A stretch of 64,000 nt of DNA, taken from the NCBI GenBank assembly GCA_015179125.1, contig WHVA01000104.1, positions 1-64,000 of the forward strand. Direction: 5' to 3'. The notes below the pieces were generated by a model. That model searched no databases, was not told the DNA's origin, and worked only from the letters and a program-made list of their open reading frames with translations. Below, in pieces: positions 1 to 11,079 of the stretch (its first letter is position 1; every line of letters begins with the position of its first letter). Source of the DNA: Gautieria morchelliformis (Eukaryota > Basidiomycota > Agaricomycetes > Gomphales > Gomphaceae). A program made the position numbers and the translations under genes.

Positions 1-3
1 CAA

Positions 4-600
4 TTAATCGTGCTTGTGGCCTGTGAGGGTGCTCCGGTGCAAGGCATCCTGCACCTGCTTGTTCATCGCCTCCGCTGTCTCGTTGTCGATGGCATGGGTC
101 CTTGAACTCGAGTATTCCGAGCCCTGACCGTCATCGGGGGCTCGTCTTTTTTGCCTTCGTCCTCCTTTGGGGACGATCATCGTCGCTCAACTTCGTAAGC
201 GGCGGTTCGAGTCATGGCTTTGTGCCCATCTCAATATTGATGCTCTGCCGTCTGATGACAGCGAGACTTCTCTGCCTTTCCCTTTGTCTCTGGGCAGAGG
301 GGATTGAGGGGGTGGTGCCGGCTTGTTGCCCGGCGATGTCTCATCCTCGACCACGCTCGGTGAGACATGGTCGGGGTTTTCCTTGTCCTCCATTGGGGGG
401 ACGAGGGCAGTGAGATCTACGATCTCCCCGTCTTCTGGTGTCCTGGATTCTTGGTCCAGGGTAGCATCAGCATCGTGTCACTGGGCTGCGCCTGTGGCGT
501 GGACCGCAAGCTCGATGCTTGTGTCCATCTTCGACTGCGTCAAATCATCACGCTCGCAGCCGACAGTAGAGGGTCTACTGGAAGGTATCAATGATGTTTA
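4..600 (-). pseudogene. Decayed coding region, unknown (retroelement-like)
   Basis: One minus-strand frame stays coding-like from about 600 down to a TAA at 4-6. It is interrupted by two TGA codons, at 478-480 and 187-189. The encoded text is hydrophilic and rich in D, E, P, S and K (for example DKGKGREVSLSSDGR), with a C-terminal part containing a short basic stretch (GGRRQKRRAPDD). Both stops could come from CGA by a single C-to-T change, which suggests nonsense decay of a once-open frame. This composition is common in gag-like and accessory proteins of fungal retroelements, but no diagnostic domain is visible, so the family is inference only. The region opens a repeat-rich stretch with no intact host gene nearby. 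Confidence 0.4.
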
Positions 601-1360
601 GTCGTCGACGCAGTGATATTTTTCAAGATTGCTTCGAATCCATAATCGGTTGGTCACATGGCGATCAACCACAGGATAGTTCAAAAAGGTGTAAAGATGA
701 TGATCTTAAACCCTGTTTATCACAAGGGCAGACAGAACTTGACCAATGAGTGGTATTCTGGATGCTACGTAGTGACAGGTAAAGGTAAGATGCGATGGGG
801 ACTGCTGGCTGGTTCCCACGCATAAACTATACAGTGGGTCCCTAAGGGGCCCACTGGGATTAGGTAATAACTAGTATACATGTATGATACATAGGTTATT
901 TACATAACAACTGCCTGATCTGTTTGGCAGTTGGCCTGTGGAATGTTGGGAAGTTGTCACTTATGTCAGTTGTGGCATTCGTTGGTCTGGAATTGAGCAA
1001 TGGGGTCCGATACTGGTTAACTAGCTCTGTAATGCAATTTTATGTGGGTTTCTCCTGAAGGTATTTGCAGTAGGTAAGGTACATACCACACATAACTGTT
1101 GTTGCCTTGACACCTACCAGCCTCAGCTGTTCAGATACCAGGTTACACAAACGCCGAGCCCAAAGTAACTCTGTCGGATTTGCATCTTCATGAGTACCCG
1201 ATTGCCAGATGGTGACACGAGTCAAGTCGTCAGCATAACCCTAAGCTGTATGACCAGATCATTAGCACTACAATAGTTAAATAAAACCGAGACAGTACCA
1301 CAAGTGTAACTTGACCTGGGCATTGTTTCCAACGCATTTTACGTTGCGTGAGATTTTCTA
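601..1360. other. Spacer without recognisable gene
   Basis: No open frame above about 60 codons has recognisable content, and no repeat structure was noticed. The stretch is moderately AT-rich. Confidence 0.5.
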
Positions 1361-1629
1361 AATATTTTTAGTGTTTTTTATGTAAAAAAAATTATAATAA
1401 AATTTTGTGTTTTTATTAGAATTTGTTGAGCAAGAAAATTGTAAAAAAAAATCAAAGTTTTTTGCAGGGTTTTTTATGGGTTTCTTTGTGTTTTCACAAA
1501 GAAACTTATAAAAACACATAAAAAACCCTGCAAAAAACTTTAAACTTTTTTGCAATTTTCTTGCTCAACAAATTCTAACAAAAACACAAAATTTTAAGTT
1601 TTTTTACATTAAAAACACTAAAAAAATTT
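1361..1629. repeat. Long AT-rich foldback palindrome (MITE-like)
   Basis: A left arm (about 1361-1490) is followed by its near-complete reverse complement (about 1495-1629). The innermost stem pairs GTTTCTTTGTG with CACAAAGAAAC around a loop of a few bases. Shared blocks include GAATTTGTTGAGCAAGAAAA with its complement, and the stretch around GCAGGGTTTTTTATG. Differences are mostly small changes in A/T runs. This is a foldback or MITE-like element with almost no spacer. I could not define a target-site duplication, so the outer limits are approximate. Confidence 0.75.
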
Positions 1630-1639
1630 GGAATATCTT

Positions 1640-2480
1640 TACAGTTTTTTGAACAGTTTTTCAGACCAGAAATTTTTTTCATGCCTCCAGTGACTGTGAG
1701 TTTCGTAGATCATATCAAGATACGCACGCCGTCTTGGAGTGATGATGGTTTCAGAGTTGTTTGGAGAGGCAATTGGAGCCGTTTGGGGACTCTCCACAGC
1801 AGGGCTACTAGGAGTATTGAATCTGTGAAGGGTGTCATTCCAAGCTTGCCGTCCATGTTTACGAAACCTCTTAGGTGGATGACCAGGGCGTCGTTTTCCA
1901 GGCAGCATAGGGATTTACTGTGGAGAACTGGTCCATCATGGTCTGTTATATAGCTGAGATAAAAGAACTCTGAGAAGCTGAGAAATCACACACCGAGACA
2001 TAGAAAGTGCGTTAGACAAACTGCAAGCGATGTTGTCTGCTATTGTCCACCGAGTAATACAAAGTGTGTGAGGCATAACCAAGCTGTTCGATGTTTGTCT
2101 CACAATTCTCCTAGAATGGCATATGCGTGATAAGCTACTGTGAAATTTCACAATGTTGTGCTCACCTTACGCTTAGGACATCCAAGAGATATCTCAAGGT
2201 AGGCCGAACTTGAGTGCCACCATGCCCAGATGAACAGACTGATAATTTTGGTGTGTACTGCTCGATTGAGGTAACAGATGGAGCCCCCACTTGTATTTTT
2301 CGGTAAAGTACATGGAGTGTAGCTTAAAGATGAGACAGAAATGTTCTTGTTGGACAAAGTGATCACAGGAATAGATGGGGAGGAGGTTTACTGAGTAATC
2401 ACATTTGATTTGATCAAAACAGTGTTTGAAATCATTAGGGATGGTATAGGTCATTGCATCGTTGTCCATGGAGGATTGGG
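1640..2480 (-). mobile_element. Remnant of repeated element, copy 1
   Basis: The minus strand carries an 89-codon frame ending at 1639 (N-terminal text MLPGKRRPGHPPKRF, basic and proline-rich). Upstream of it are a TATATAAC-like box (about 1944-1953) and the start of another segment (about 2150-2470). The whole arrangement is mirrored, with substitutions, at 57,480-58,010: the blocks around 1850-1910, 1944-1960 and 2213-2342 each have a counterpart in the same order. The shared promoter-like box and shared start codon region indicate two members of one dispersed element family. The coding part is short and shows no transposase motif, so function is unknown. Confidence 0.45.
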
Positions 2481-4015
2481 AGGAAGCTGTATCAGCATCT
2501 GCAGTTTAAAGGGCTGGTTTAGTAAACTCAAAGGGAGGAGTATGGTAGAGATACCTTTTTTTGCCAGTGAGATCTTCAAGATACAGGTATGGAAGGACAG
2601 GAGCGGTCTAGAGATAAAGACAGTCTGAATTTAATCTTTTGCAGGTATACAACGGGAAGGGATAGGGCATACCCTTTTGTCAAAAACCACGGTGACAATG
2701 TGATGTTTGGGGGATGTAGTTTCAAGTCAATGATGACAACAAGGCAGGGAGAGACAGAGAGAGAGAATGAATTATAGTGCTGGAAGCCCAGGGCGCTTAT
2801 GGTGCACTCTAACTACATGTACATACAGACAGTGACCCTACCGAACGTGAAGCGAAGCATTATGTAAACTAATTAGGCGGGGGGTAGGAGGGGGAGGGAT
2901 ACCTGCAGATGCACCTGACCCTGCTATAGGGCAGCAGACATGGTTCTAAACCTGTCACACTTTAGAGGATGGTTGCATCCCCAGACTTATGTCTCTTGCC
3001 ACAGAGGGATCCCATTGCTTGTCCTCCAGTGATGGTCAAAACTCCCCGCATCTCCGGTGCAGTCCGCAGGTACAGTACAGGGGGTAGAGTGGGGTCAGTA
3101 GGGTGTGCAGGGGTACATGTCATATGATAGAACGCAGTTGGACTGGGGTGTTTATGAAATAATTGGCCAGGGAGGCACAAGAGGGCCAATCCCTCATGTA
3201 AGGAGGTTGTTCAGAAACTATAAGAAGTATCAAACTCTAATATCTCCTTAAGATCATTTAAATACTTGAAGTCTATTCTATACATAATTTGGATTTTAAA
3301 CCTTTTGGAATTTTTAAAACTTATTTGTACATCATGAAACAAAGCATATTTTAAGAGATGAATAGATTATGAAACACTCTGGTAAGTTAGAACTTTAAGA
3401 ATTTTAAAAGATATACTCCCTTAGATAGTACATTTCATACACATGTATGCCATTGACACCTTTAAATACATATGTGTTACCTCGGAATGGGTGAGTTAAC
3501 TAGAAGATACTTCTATTTGATTCAACATACTAAGAATACCTGGGTGGGTTTGCTCAATTAGGAAGGCTGTAGGATGAAAAATCTCCAATAGTATCTTACA
3601 TATTTTACATGTAAAGAACTGCAGTTTAGTTTTTAAAAAGTAGAGTACCAACAAAAGTATTAACAGATATCTATAAACAGAAGGAAATCATATACAATGG
3701 ATTCTATTAAATGACCTTTAATTGTTTAGCATGTAACATGGAGAACTATTCCCCAGAATTGCTTTTTAATAATAGAATAGTTTCAGAAAAGATATCACTA
3801 TTTAAAGATGGAGTTTTATGGGAATGTCACTTTTATTAGTAAATATCTGATATTATAGTAATTCCAAACACCCTCCTTCTAGGACCAATATGTTCACTTC
3901 ATTCAGAAACTGGTTTAGTCTAGTCAATTATTTCTTTTAGTGCTTCAAAATCTTGGATTATTGGTATTTGAGAAATTAACTGAAAAGGTCCACATATTGG
4001 CCCCTTTTTCTCAAT
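2481..4015. other. AT-rich spacer, no gene seen
   Basis: The stretch contains a short GA-rich microsatellite (about 2748-2772) and a G-rich tract (about 2878-2900). From about 3200 it becomes strongly AT-rich, and frequent stops in all frames argue against a gene. No inverted repeat of note was seen. Confidence 0.5.
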
Positions 4016-4250
4016 AGGTAGAAACAGGTCCATCAAAAAAGATGGTCTGAATTTGATGGGCATATGGGTAAAAGAAGACCATCCTGGTCATAAAAATGCT
4101 CTTAGTTGCCTACAGCCTCTTATACTATGTGCAGGTTTGATGGGGCCAAAGTGTGCTCTGGCACAACGGCTTTCCATCATGCAGCATGGACCAGAGCAGG
4201 GGCACTGGCCGGGGCACCAGCCAGGGCAGGGGCACCGGCCACTGACGAAC
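4016..4250 (+). repeat. Dispersed satellite module, copy 1
   Basis: The copy starts near GTAGAAACAGGTCCATCAAA and contains GATGGTCT...AGACCATC (an 8-bp stem), then a conserved run ending TTTGATGGGGCCAA. A short block with GACGGCTTTCC-like sequence follows, then GC-rich minisatellite units (GGGGCACTGGCC). The same module occurs at 7283-7600, as its first half at 5505-5620, and as its second half at 6652-7100, all in the same orientation. The recurrence shows it is a compound repeat unit, not chance sequence. Confidence 0.7.
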
Positions 4251-5504
4251 AAGGATTTACCTTGGAGTGAAAATTGGGTGATGACTCGATGACTACTTAG
4301 ATTATGGATGATCAATCATTTACACCATTTCAAGCTCCACTGTTTTTTTTCCTGTTGTGGCTTGCCAGAGGGGCACAGCTTGTCGGCTTTGTCCAACCTG
4401 GCTAAGACCGAGTCCATTGTTGCATATTAAAATTTAAGTTTAAGAAATTAAACAATAAAATTATGCATGTGCAGCAGTTCCTCTCACTGGTTGTATACTG
4501 TCCATTCGAATACATGAAGAGGTGATGCTATTGTTGATATTAGAGCTGCTCGCCATTGTTGATGCTTGATAGGCTCACACCTTCCTTACTCTGGAAGGAA
4601 TTGTCTTTAAAGGTGATGCTATGGCCTTGTCCTCTATGGCAGACAGAAAGTGAGTTATACAAATCTCCACTGATAATTGCTGTTACTTCCTTTTTTTTAA
4701 TCTGAATTGTGTGATTTTATATAATTGGGATTAATTTTCTTATTTCTGAGGCAGCATGCAGGTCTGTAGAGACTGACCACCAGCCCCTCTGTCCCCAGCA
4801 CATACCCTGCCTGATCCTGCCTGTCACTGGCGGAGCACGCCCACTCGCAGAGGCACAATGAACGGCAGGGGCAGGACAGCTAGTAGTAGCTGCAGTGCGT
4901 TTGCCGCACTCGCTCCATATGTCTGATCATAATGTCATTTGTTTCCATTATGTAACTAACACTCACAATACAGCCTCCAAGCAGCTCATGTCGCCTGTTC
5001 CTGTCCTGCAGAGTGCGCACTGTCTGTGCATGCATCGCATGAGCAGACGTGGATGTAGGGTTGAGCATACCCAATCCAAGTTGTGTTGTTGCCTGGGGTG
5101 CTACTCAAAACACCTGATGGATCATCGTCAAGGCTTCAACAAACTAGGTTTTGTCAAGACCTAAAGGTCTAGCAGCGAAATGGTACTTACTGCTACCATA
5201 TCAGTCACCAAGTAACGGGCCCAAAAGTTGTCGCAGCAGTGCCAATAGAAGACTGACCCAGTTGTTTTTGATCGTGGCCCCTCCAGCAAACCTCAGCCTG
5301 TGCCTGGCAAGTCTTTGCCTACCTTCCAGTGACTGCCTTGGGATCAAGCTAGTGTTCTGCAAATCATCCTCATCGCACTATAAGGTGATCATTGATTCGA
5401 CCCTTTCCATTCACAACAACTGATGGGTACACTATCAGTTCATCAATCTTCTGCTGTCAGTCCTGTCTCTTGTCCCCACATCAACTGTGGTAGATTTCCT
5501 CTCC
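4251..5504. other. Spacer without recognisable gene
   Basis: Frames up to 90 codons exist (for example 4895-5164 and 5151-5423) on opposing strands, but none has a recognisable domain or plausible splice structure. No repeats beyond short runs were noticed. Confidence 0.4.
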
Positions 5505-5620
5505 ATTTTGAAGATGGTCTGAATTTCATGGGCATATGAGTAAAAGAAGACCATCCTCTTCATAAAAATGCTCTTAGTTGCCTAAGGCATTTATACTAGG
5601 TACAGGTTTGATGGGGCCGA
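5505..5620 (+). repeat. Dispersed satellite module, interrupted copy
   Basis: This is the first half of the module seen at 4016 and 7283: GATGGTCTGAATTTCATGGG, then AGAAGACCATC, ending at TTTGATGGGGCC. It stops at 5620, where the large inverted-repeat element begins. Typical minisatellite sequence resumes immediately after that element, at 8851. The copy therefore looks split by an insertion. Confidence 0.6.
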
Positions 5621-6651
5621 GTGTCAAGATTGGTTTTTAGGCGTTAATATCGTGTATTAGTGAACACAGCGAATGCCCAAACAACTTGTGCAAATAGGTA
5701 TGCTGTTTGGCGAAAAGGATGGACTAATAAATGTTCAGAAGATAAGAGGGCTGCCTGATTGGGGCTCGCCCTATCTACAGTCATAGTGAAATAGCCTGTG
5801 GCACTTGACGATGTAACGTGCAAGGTGTCATGGAAAGGTTGTCTAAGTAGCAACAATCCTTTTGCTGGCGAAGGCTCTCCTTCGGAGCCCTTCGCCGACA
5901 GCACAGATAATAGTTCGAAGGCTAAGGTAACGAAGATGAAGTATGAAAACTCACCAGTGATGCCTAAGTCTTCTTCTGGTCGAAGATAGAAATCTACAGG
6001 AGAAGGCTCAGGACAATAGTCACAGCAAGGTCAAGTTTTGCACAAGATGGACATATGATAATTGAACTGGGGAATATACATGTGGATGTAAACTAGTTAT
6101 ATCGAATGCTCGTATGGTAACAGCGAATAGGAAAGGGACCGTCATGAATCTGGGTTGGATAGGGGTGCGCAGTTGTGATACAAATAGATGAAATAGACAT
6201 ACAATAGAATGGAAGAGGGGTGCAAACATGAAACGGCGGAGAGGAAAGGGGGTGAAGGCACCTATGTATGAAAACACACCTTGGGACCTGCATATACACC
6301 ACCCTGCACGGACTCTTCGTCTGCTGGGTTGATCCCACACGACCTACGGGTAGGACGTCCCGCGAATGCATCCCAGCCATATGAACACCTAAAGGGGTTT
6401 GGATCAAGAAGAGGATGGGGCCAGTGATGAACTATCACGCCGGGTAAAGGGTGTCGATCCTGTTTGATGGCATGCCTGCTGGCGAATGATGCGAGTAGTG
6501 AATGGTGGTTCGGCGAATGTGGCGAAGGGTGAATGAAGTGAACATAGGGGAGGAGTGGTCGGAGGGTATGGCTAACTCAGGCAAAGATGTGGGAGGAACG
6601 ATGAGAGGGGGAAGAGAGGCAGTGAGGTAAGGGAAATAGATGGGTCATGAC

Positions 6652-7100
6652 ACCGAGGCACGCTTTGGCACGACGGCTTTCCGTCACCCAGTGTGGACCA
6701 GGGCAGGGGCCTTGGCCTTGGCAGGGGTGCTAGCCTAGCAGGGGTGCTGGCCGGGGGCATGGGCGCTGGCCAGGGCAGGGGTGCTGGCCGGGGCAGGGGT
6801 GCTGGCCTGGGCAGGGATGCTGGCCAGGGCAGGGGCGTTGGCCTGGGCAGGGACGCTGGCCTGGGCAGGGGTGCTGGCCTGGGCAGGGGTGCTGGCCTGG
6901 GCAGGGGTGCTGGCCTGGGCAGGGGCACTAGCCGGGGGCATGGGCGCTGGCCTGGGCAGGGGTGCTGGCCGGGGCAGGGGTGCTAGCCAGGGCAGGGGTG
7001 CTGGCCAGGGCAGGGGTGCTGGCCAGAGCAGGGGTGCTGGCCTGGGCAGGGGTGCTGGCTGGGGCAGGGGTGCTGGCCAGGCCAGGGGTGTGGGTCATGG
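6652..7100 (+). repeat. 18-bp GC-rich minisatellite
   Basis: Tandem copies of an 18-bp unit close to GGGGTGCTGGCCTGGGCA (variants GGGGTGCTGGCCAGGGCA and GGGGCACTAGCC) follow a half module containing GGCACGACGGCTTTCC. Because 18 is divisible by 3, every frame on both strands stays open, giving artificial repeats such as PAQAST or GLGRGA. Blocks of the same unit occur at about 7450-7590, 8851-8915 and 4190-4245. Confidence 0.85.
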
Positions 7101-7282
7101 GAGGCACATGTGGGGGCAGTGGGTGATTAGTCACACACTGGCATGCCTCGGCCAGCAACCCAGGACTTAGCACTTTGGCCACAGCCTGGGAGATACTATG
7201 TACCCCATCCAGATCCCGGCCAAGGGTCGCCGACAAATGGGCTACCTGCACACCACAAATGAGCCAGGTTTGTGGGCTTGAG

Positions 7283-7600
7283 GTAGAAGCAGGTTCATCA
7301 AAAAAAGATGGTCTGAATTTCATGGGCATATGGGTAAAAGAAGACCATCATGTTAGTAACAATGCTCTGAGTTGCCTAAGGCATTTTATACTAGGTACAG
7401 GTTTGATGGGGCCAAGGCATGCTTCGGCATGACGGCTTTCCCTCATGCAGCGCAGACCGGGGTAGGGGCACTGGCCAGGGCAGGGGCACTGGCCGGGGCA
7501 GGGGTGCTGGCCTGGGCAGGGGTGCTCACCAGTGCAGGGTTGGAGGCCAGTGAGGGGGTGCTGGCCAGGGCAGGGGTGCTGGCTGTCATCACTCGTTCAT
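7283..7600 (+). repeat. Dispersed satellite module, copy 3
   Basis: This is a complete copy: GTAGAAGCAGGTTCATCAAA, the GATGGTCT/AGACCATC stem, TTTGATGGGGCCAAGGCATG, a GACGGCTTTCC block, and then 18-bp minisatellite units up to about 7590. It lies inside the large inverted-repeat element in the same orientation as the copies outside it. Confidence 0.7.
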
Positions 7601-8850
7601 TTCTTATACCCAGTAACTCTGTCCTCCCTTTCATCACTCCACCTCTATGTTCGCTCCAATCACCCTTTGCCGAATTCACCAAACGATTATTCACTACTCG
7701 CATCATTCACCATAGCCATGCCATCAAAACACAATCAACGTCCTTTGACTGGCTTGATGGTTCATCACTGGTCCTATCACCTCCTCAGCTCAACCCCCTT
7801 TGGATGTTCCTATGGCTGGATTGTCACGACTTGTGTATTTCTTGTACCCAGCTATCCCTGTTTTCCCTTTCACCACTCCTTCTCCGTGTTCACTCATCTT
7901 CGCCCTTCCCTTCAACCATGCCTCCTCTATGTTCACTCCATTCGCCCTTCGCCACATTCCCCGAACAACCATTTGCTGCTCACATCATTCACCAGCAGGC
8001 ATGCCATCAAACATGATCGACATCCTCTACCCAGCGTGATGGTTCATCACTGGCCCCATCATCTTCCCAACACAACCCCTTTAGGTGCTCATATGGCTGG
8101 GATGCATTCGTGGGATGTCCTAACCGTAGTTCCTGTGGGATCAGCCCAGCAGACGAAGAGTTCATGCAGGGTAACATATATGCAGGTCTCAAGGCATGTT
8201 TTCGTACATAGGTGCCTTCATCCTCTTTCCTCCCCGTCGTTTCACATTCGCACTCCTCCTTCTTTCTATTGTATACGTGTTTCACCTATTTTGTATCTTG
8301 ACTGCGCACCCCTATCCAACCTGACTCATGACAGCCTCTTTCCTATTTGCTGATATCATACGAGCATTCAATATAAGTAGTTTACATTCGCATGTATATT
8401 CTCCAGTTCAATTCTCATACATCTATCTTGTGCAACAATTGACCTCACTGTGACCATCATAGGCCCTCTCCTAGAGATTTCTATCTTCGACCAGAGGAAG
8501 ACTTAAGCACCACTGGTGAGTTTTCGTACTTTACCTTCATTACCTTAGTCTTTGTATTATTATCTGCACTGTCAGCGAAGGGCTCCAAAGGAGCGCCTTT
8601 GCCGGCCAAAGGATTGTTGCTACTTAAACAACCTTTCTGTGACACCTTGCACGTTACATCATCAAGTGCCACGGGCTACTTCACTACGACTGTAGATAGG
8701 GCGAGCTCTGTCTGGGCAGCCCTCTTATCTTCTGAACATTTATTGGTTCACCTTATTCGCCGAAAGGCACATCTCTTCACACAAGTTATTCAGGCATTCA
8801 CTGTGTTCACTAATACAGGATATTAATGCCTAAAAACCAATCTTGACACT

Positions 8851-8915
8851 GGCCAGGGCAGGGGTGCTGGCCAGGGCAGCGATGCTGGCTGGGGCAGGGG
8901 CACTGGCCAGGACTC
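8851..8915 (+). repeat. GC-rich minisatellite block
   Basis: Three to four units of the 18-bp repeat (TGGCCAGGGCAGGGGTGC and variants) immediately follow the right end of the inverted-repeat element. This is the expected continuation of the module cut at 5620. Confidence 0.7.
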
Positions 8916-8949
8916 CACAGGTGTTTCCAAACCCTGGATTGCCAAGTAA

Positions 8950-10560
8950 TCCATGGACATGCAAGCAAGATGTGGCCATTGGTGAGATTTCCCCTTCCAG
9001 TATTCGAGTGTCTGAGGACCGCCATGCTCAGGCAATTTCATTGGAACCTTGGCAAGGTACTGCTCTTCTTCACCTCTTCTTCCAGGGTATCCTGAGAATT
9101 GTCCTCAAAAATGGACCAAAGAGAAGCCATTTTCAGATTGACAGAAGCTGTCAGGGTGGCTGAGCTATCTGTGACAGGTTGAGGATCATAGTAGGTGTCA
9201 TACTTCATTGTAAATAGTAGTTGGTTGACTGCTGCAACATCTTGAATATAGTGAATACTTAGAATCTGAACAAACTCATCTCCTACCTCATTTGCCAGCA
9301 TATTCTTGGGATTCTTGTGTGAAGAACCACTCCACCACTTGTGAGGATGCTTCCTCTTGATGAATGGTGTGAGAACTAAATAATGTAATGTGTGAGTCCA
9401 ACAGCCTCAACAAGCAATTAACTTACTCATGTGCACACAGAGAAAGAGGTTGAAAGGAGAGGAGGAGGCAATATGGGAGAGAAATTGTACTTACCGTCTT
9501 ACATAGGGCATGGCCCAAAAAGACGATAAATTGGAAAAAAAAAAAAAAAACTTACTCATTGAGATCCCATATGCATTGGTACAATCCACCTTGTTGTAAT
9601 ATTCTGCCAATTTATTGAGGGCAACTTGGAGCTCAATTGCCAGATCAGACAAATTCTGCAATTTGAGTTGATTTTGTATGCTCTCCCATTCACCCTGGAG
9701 CTATTTGATTGCTGGAATCACATAAAGGAGAGTGGGATATTCACTTGCTGAGAGACGCTGCTGGCAGTTGTTGGCTTTCTGTAGCTCCCAATTCAATCAA
9801 GTCATTATGTGTAATATGTTGAATCTGTACCTGGAGAATTTTCTTGATGAGCTCAAGGCACTTCTAATCCATTGTTGTGAGCTGAAAGTTTTCAAATGCA
9901 TCCTCATAAGTCGGATTCCACATCATGGTGGTGATTGCTTGCTTAAACTCCAATGCTCTTTGAAAAAAAGTACTTCACCAGCATGTGATTATATCCAAAA
10001 CAAGCTGAAGAGCAGCCTTCCACTTGCCAAGCTCATTCTTGGTGATATTCAAGTTGGGGTTCCAAGTCCTCTGTTGGTGACAGTGCAAAGATTCAAGTGG
10101 CTCCTAAAGGTGATACCACCAAGGATGCTCTGTTTCTGGAAGTTCCTCTGATGGATCTTCCAACAAGTCCCAGATGAAGACCTCTTTGGTGCCCTCTGGA
10201 ATGCTGTTTCCACGTATTGGTGTTTGCCTGGCATTCTATGACAATAGAGTCCCAACAAGCTTGCTCTTCTGCCATGGCTTTGTCTGCCACAGCCTTGTCT
10301 GCTGCACCCTTTTCTGTAGTGGCCTTTTCCATGGCTTCTGCCTCCTTGCGTTTCTGCTTCTCCTTACACTCATGCTCTTTGCACTCACAGTCCTTATGCT
10401 CATGTTTCTCACAATCAATGCATTCAGGCTCCTTGTGCTCCTTTTTCTCATGCTCAACTTGTTTCTTCTTGTCCAGGAGCACTGTGAAAGCAGCATGCAT
10501 CTCCTTACTGGACATGTCTTGGAAATGGAAACATGATGGTTATCAACAAGATGAATGTAT
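8950..10560 (-). pseudogene. Degenerate repeat-associated coding region
   Basis: Several minus-strand segments read as protein. One is a highly charged K/E/H/C-rich stretch at about 10,515-10,250 (MSSKEMHAAFTVLLDKKK...). Another is an acidic W-containing stretch near 10,190-10,120 (WDLLEDPSEELPETEHPWW). A third runs at about 10,045-9,770 (NPNLNITKNELGKWKAAL, then FKQAITTMMWNPTYEDAF), and the last at 9301-9038. They share the strand, but stops and frame changes separate them; some joins may be introns (for example an ATGAGTAAG donor-like site near 9553). A 17-base A run lies near 9535. I do not recognise the family. The surroundings suggest a mobile-element or repeat-borne gene in decay. Confidence 0.35.
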
Positions 10561-10659
10561 ATTTCCCCACACCTCCACCTATCATTCAAACTCCAACTTT
10601 ATTCCATGTCATGTGGCAGGCCTCTAGCCTCCCAGGGCTCAACCTTGAAGGGGAGATAC

Positions 10660-10990
10660 TGTTACAACCATGCCACACACCAAGTCCTGCCACTTCTAAC
10701 TCTGACCCAGACACCTCCACTACCTCTGACCTTAACCTCTATTGTTCCATCTTTGACATCCTTGTTCTCCTTTCATTTCTATTATTCAGACTATCATTAC
10801 ATGTTGCTTCAGCTCTTTGTATAAAACGACATAGTTACCAACTTTCGACTTGATCCAATTCTTGAACCCTTCTCTACCTCGACTCTTTCCGACTTTCAAC
10901 TTTCAATCCGAAATACTTAGGACAATAGTTCATTGGAGACGCAACATATAAGTTAAATCCACTGTACTTTTAGATACGATCTCCGGGAGT
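10660..10990 (+). mobile_element. LTR-like fragment related to the 14.2-kb solo LTR
   Basis: A purine-rich tract (GAAGGGGAGATAC) directly precedes TGTTACAACCATGCC, as a polypurine tract precedes a 3' LTR. A TGTATAAAAC box sits at 10,819. The block around 10,900-10,955 (AATCCGAAATACTTAGGACA..., AACATATAAGTT) is the reverse complement of 14,229-14,281. I could not find a matching 3' terminus or a target duplication, so this may be a truncated LTR. Orientation is inferred from the box and from the match. Confidence 0.5.
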
Positions 10991-11079
10991 CCCAATAAAT
11001 AGCTTAGCAAGCATAACTACTTCTGTTATTGAATTGCCACATACTTGTCTTACATACTATTCCAAGCAAGGGTTCTGCA

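Larger units (their letters stand above)
5621..8850. mobile_element. 3.2-kb element with ~1-kb inverted arms
   Basis: The left end starts GTGTCAAGATTGGTTTTTAG and the right end finishes with its reverse complement at 8850. The arms continue inward: 5640-5990 pairs with about 8480-8830, 6000-6180 with about 8300-8470, and 6290-6550 with about 7920-8180, at decreasing identity. The right arm also carries a tandem duplication of about 240 bp (roughly 7595-7835 and 7836-8100). The centre (6652-7600) holds 18-bp minisatellite blocks and a satellite module. No transposase frame was found, so it would be non-autonomous. Arms this long resemble foldback elements. Long open frames here come from the 18-bp repeat and are not genes. 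Confidence 0.65.

Noticed and set aside
6572-7329. Several long repetitive reading frames on both strands (PRPAPLPRPA, LAWAGVLAWAG, PAQASTPAQAS)
   Set aside because: They arise because the 18-bp minisatellite is a multiple of three with no stop in any frame. No start context, introns or domain support a gene.
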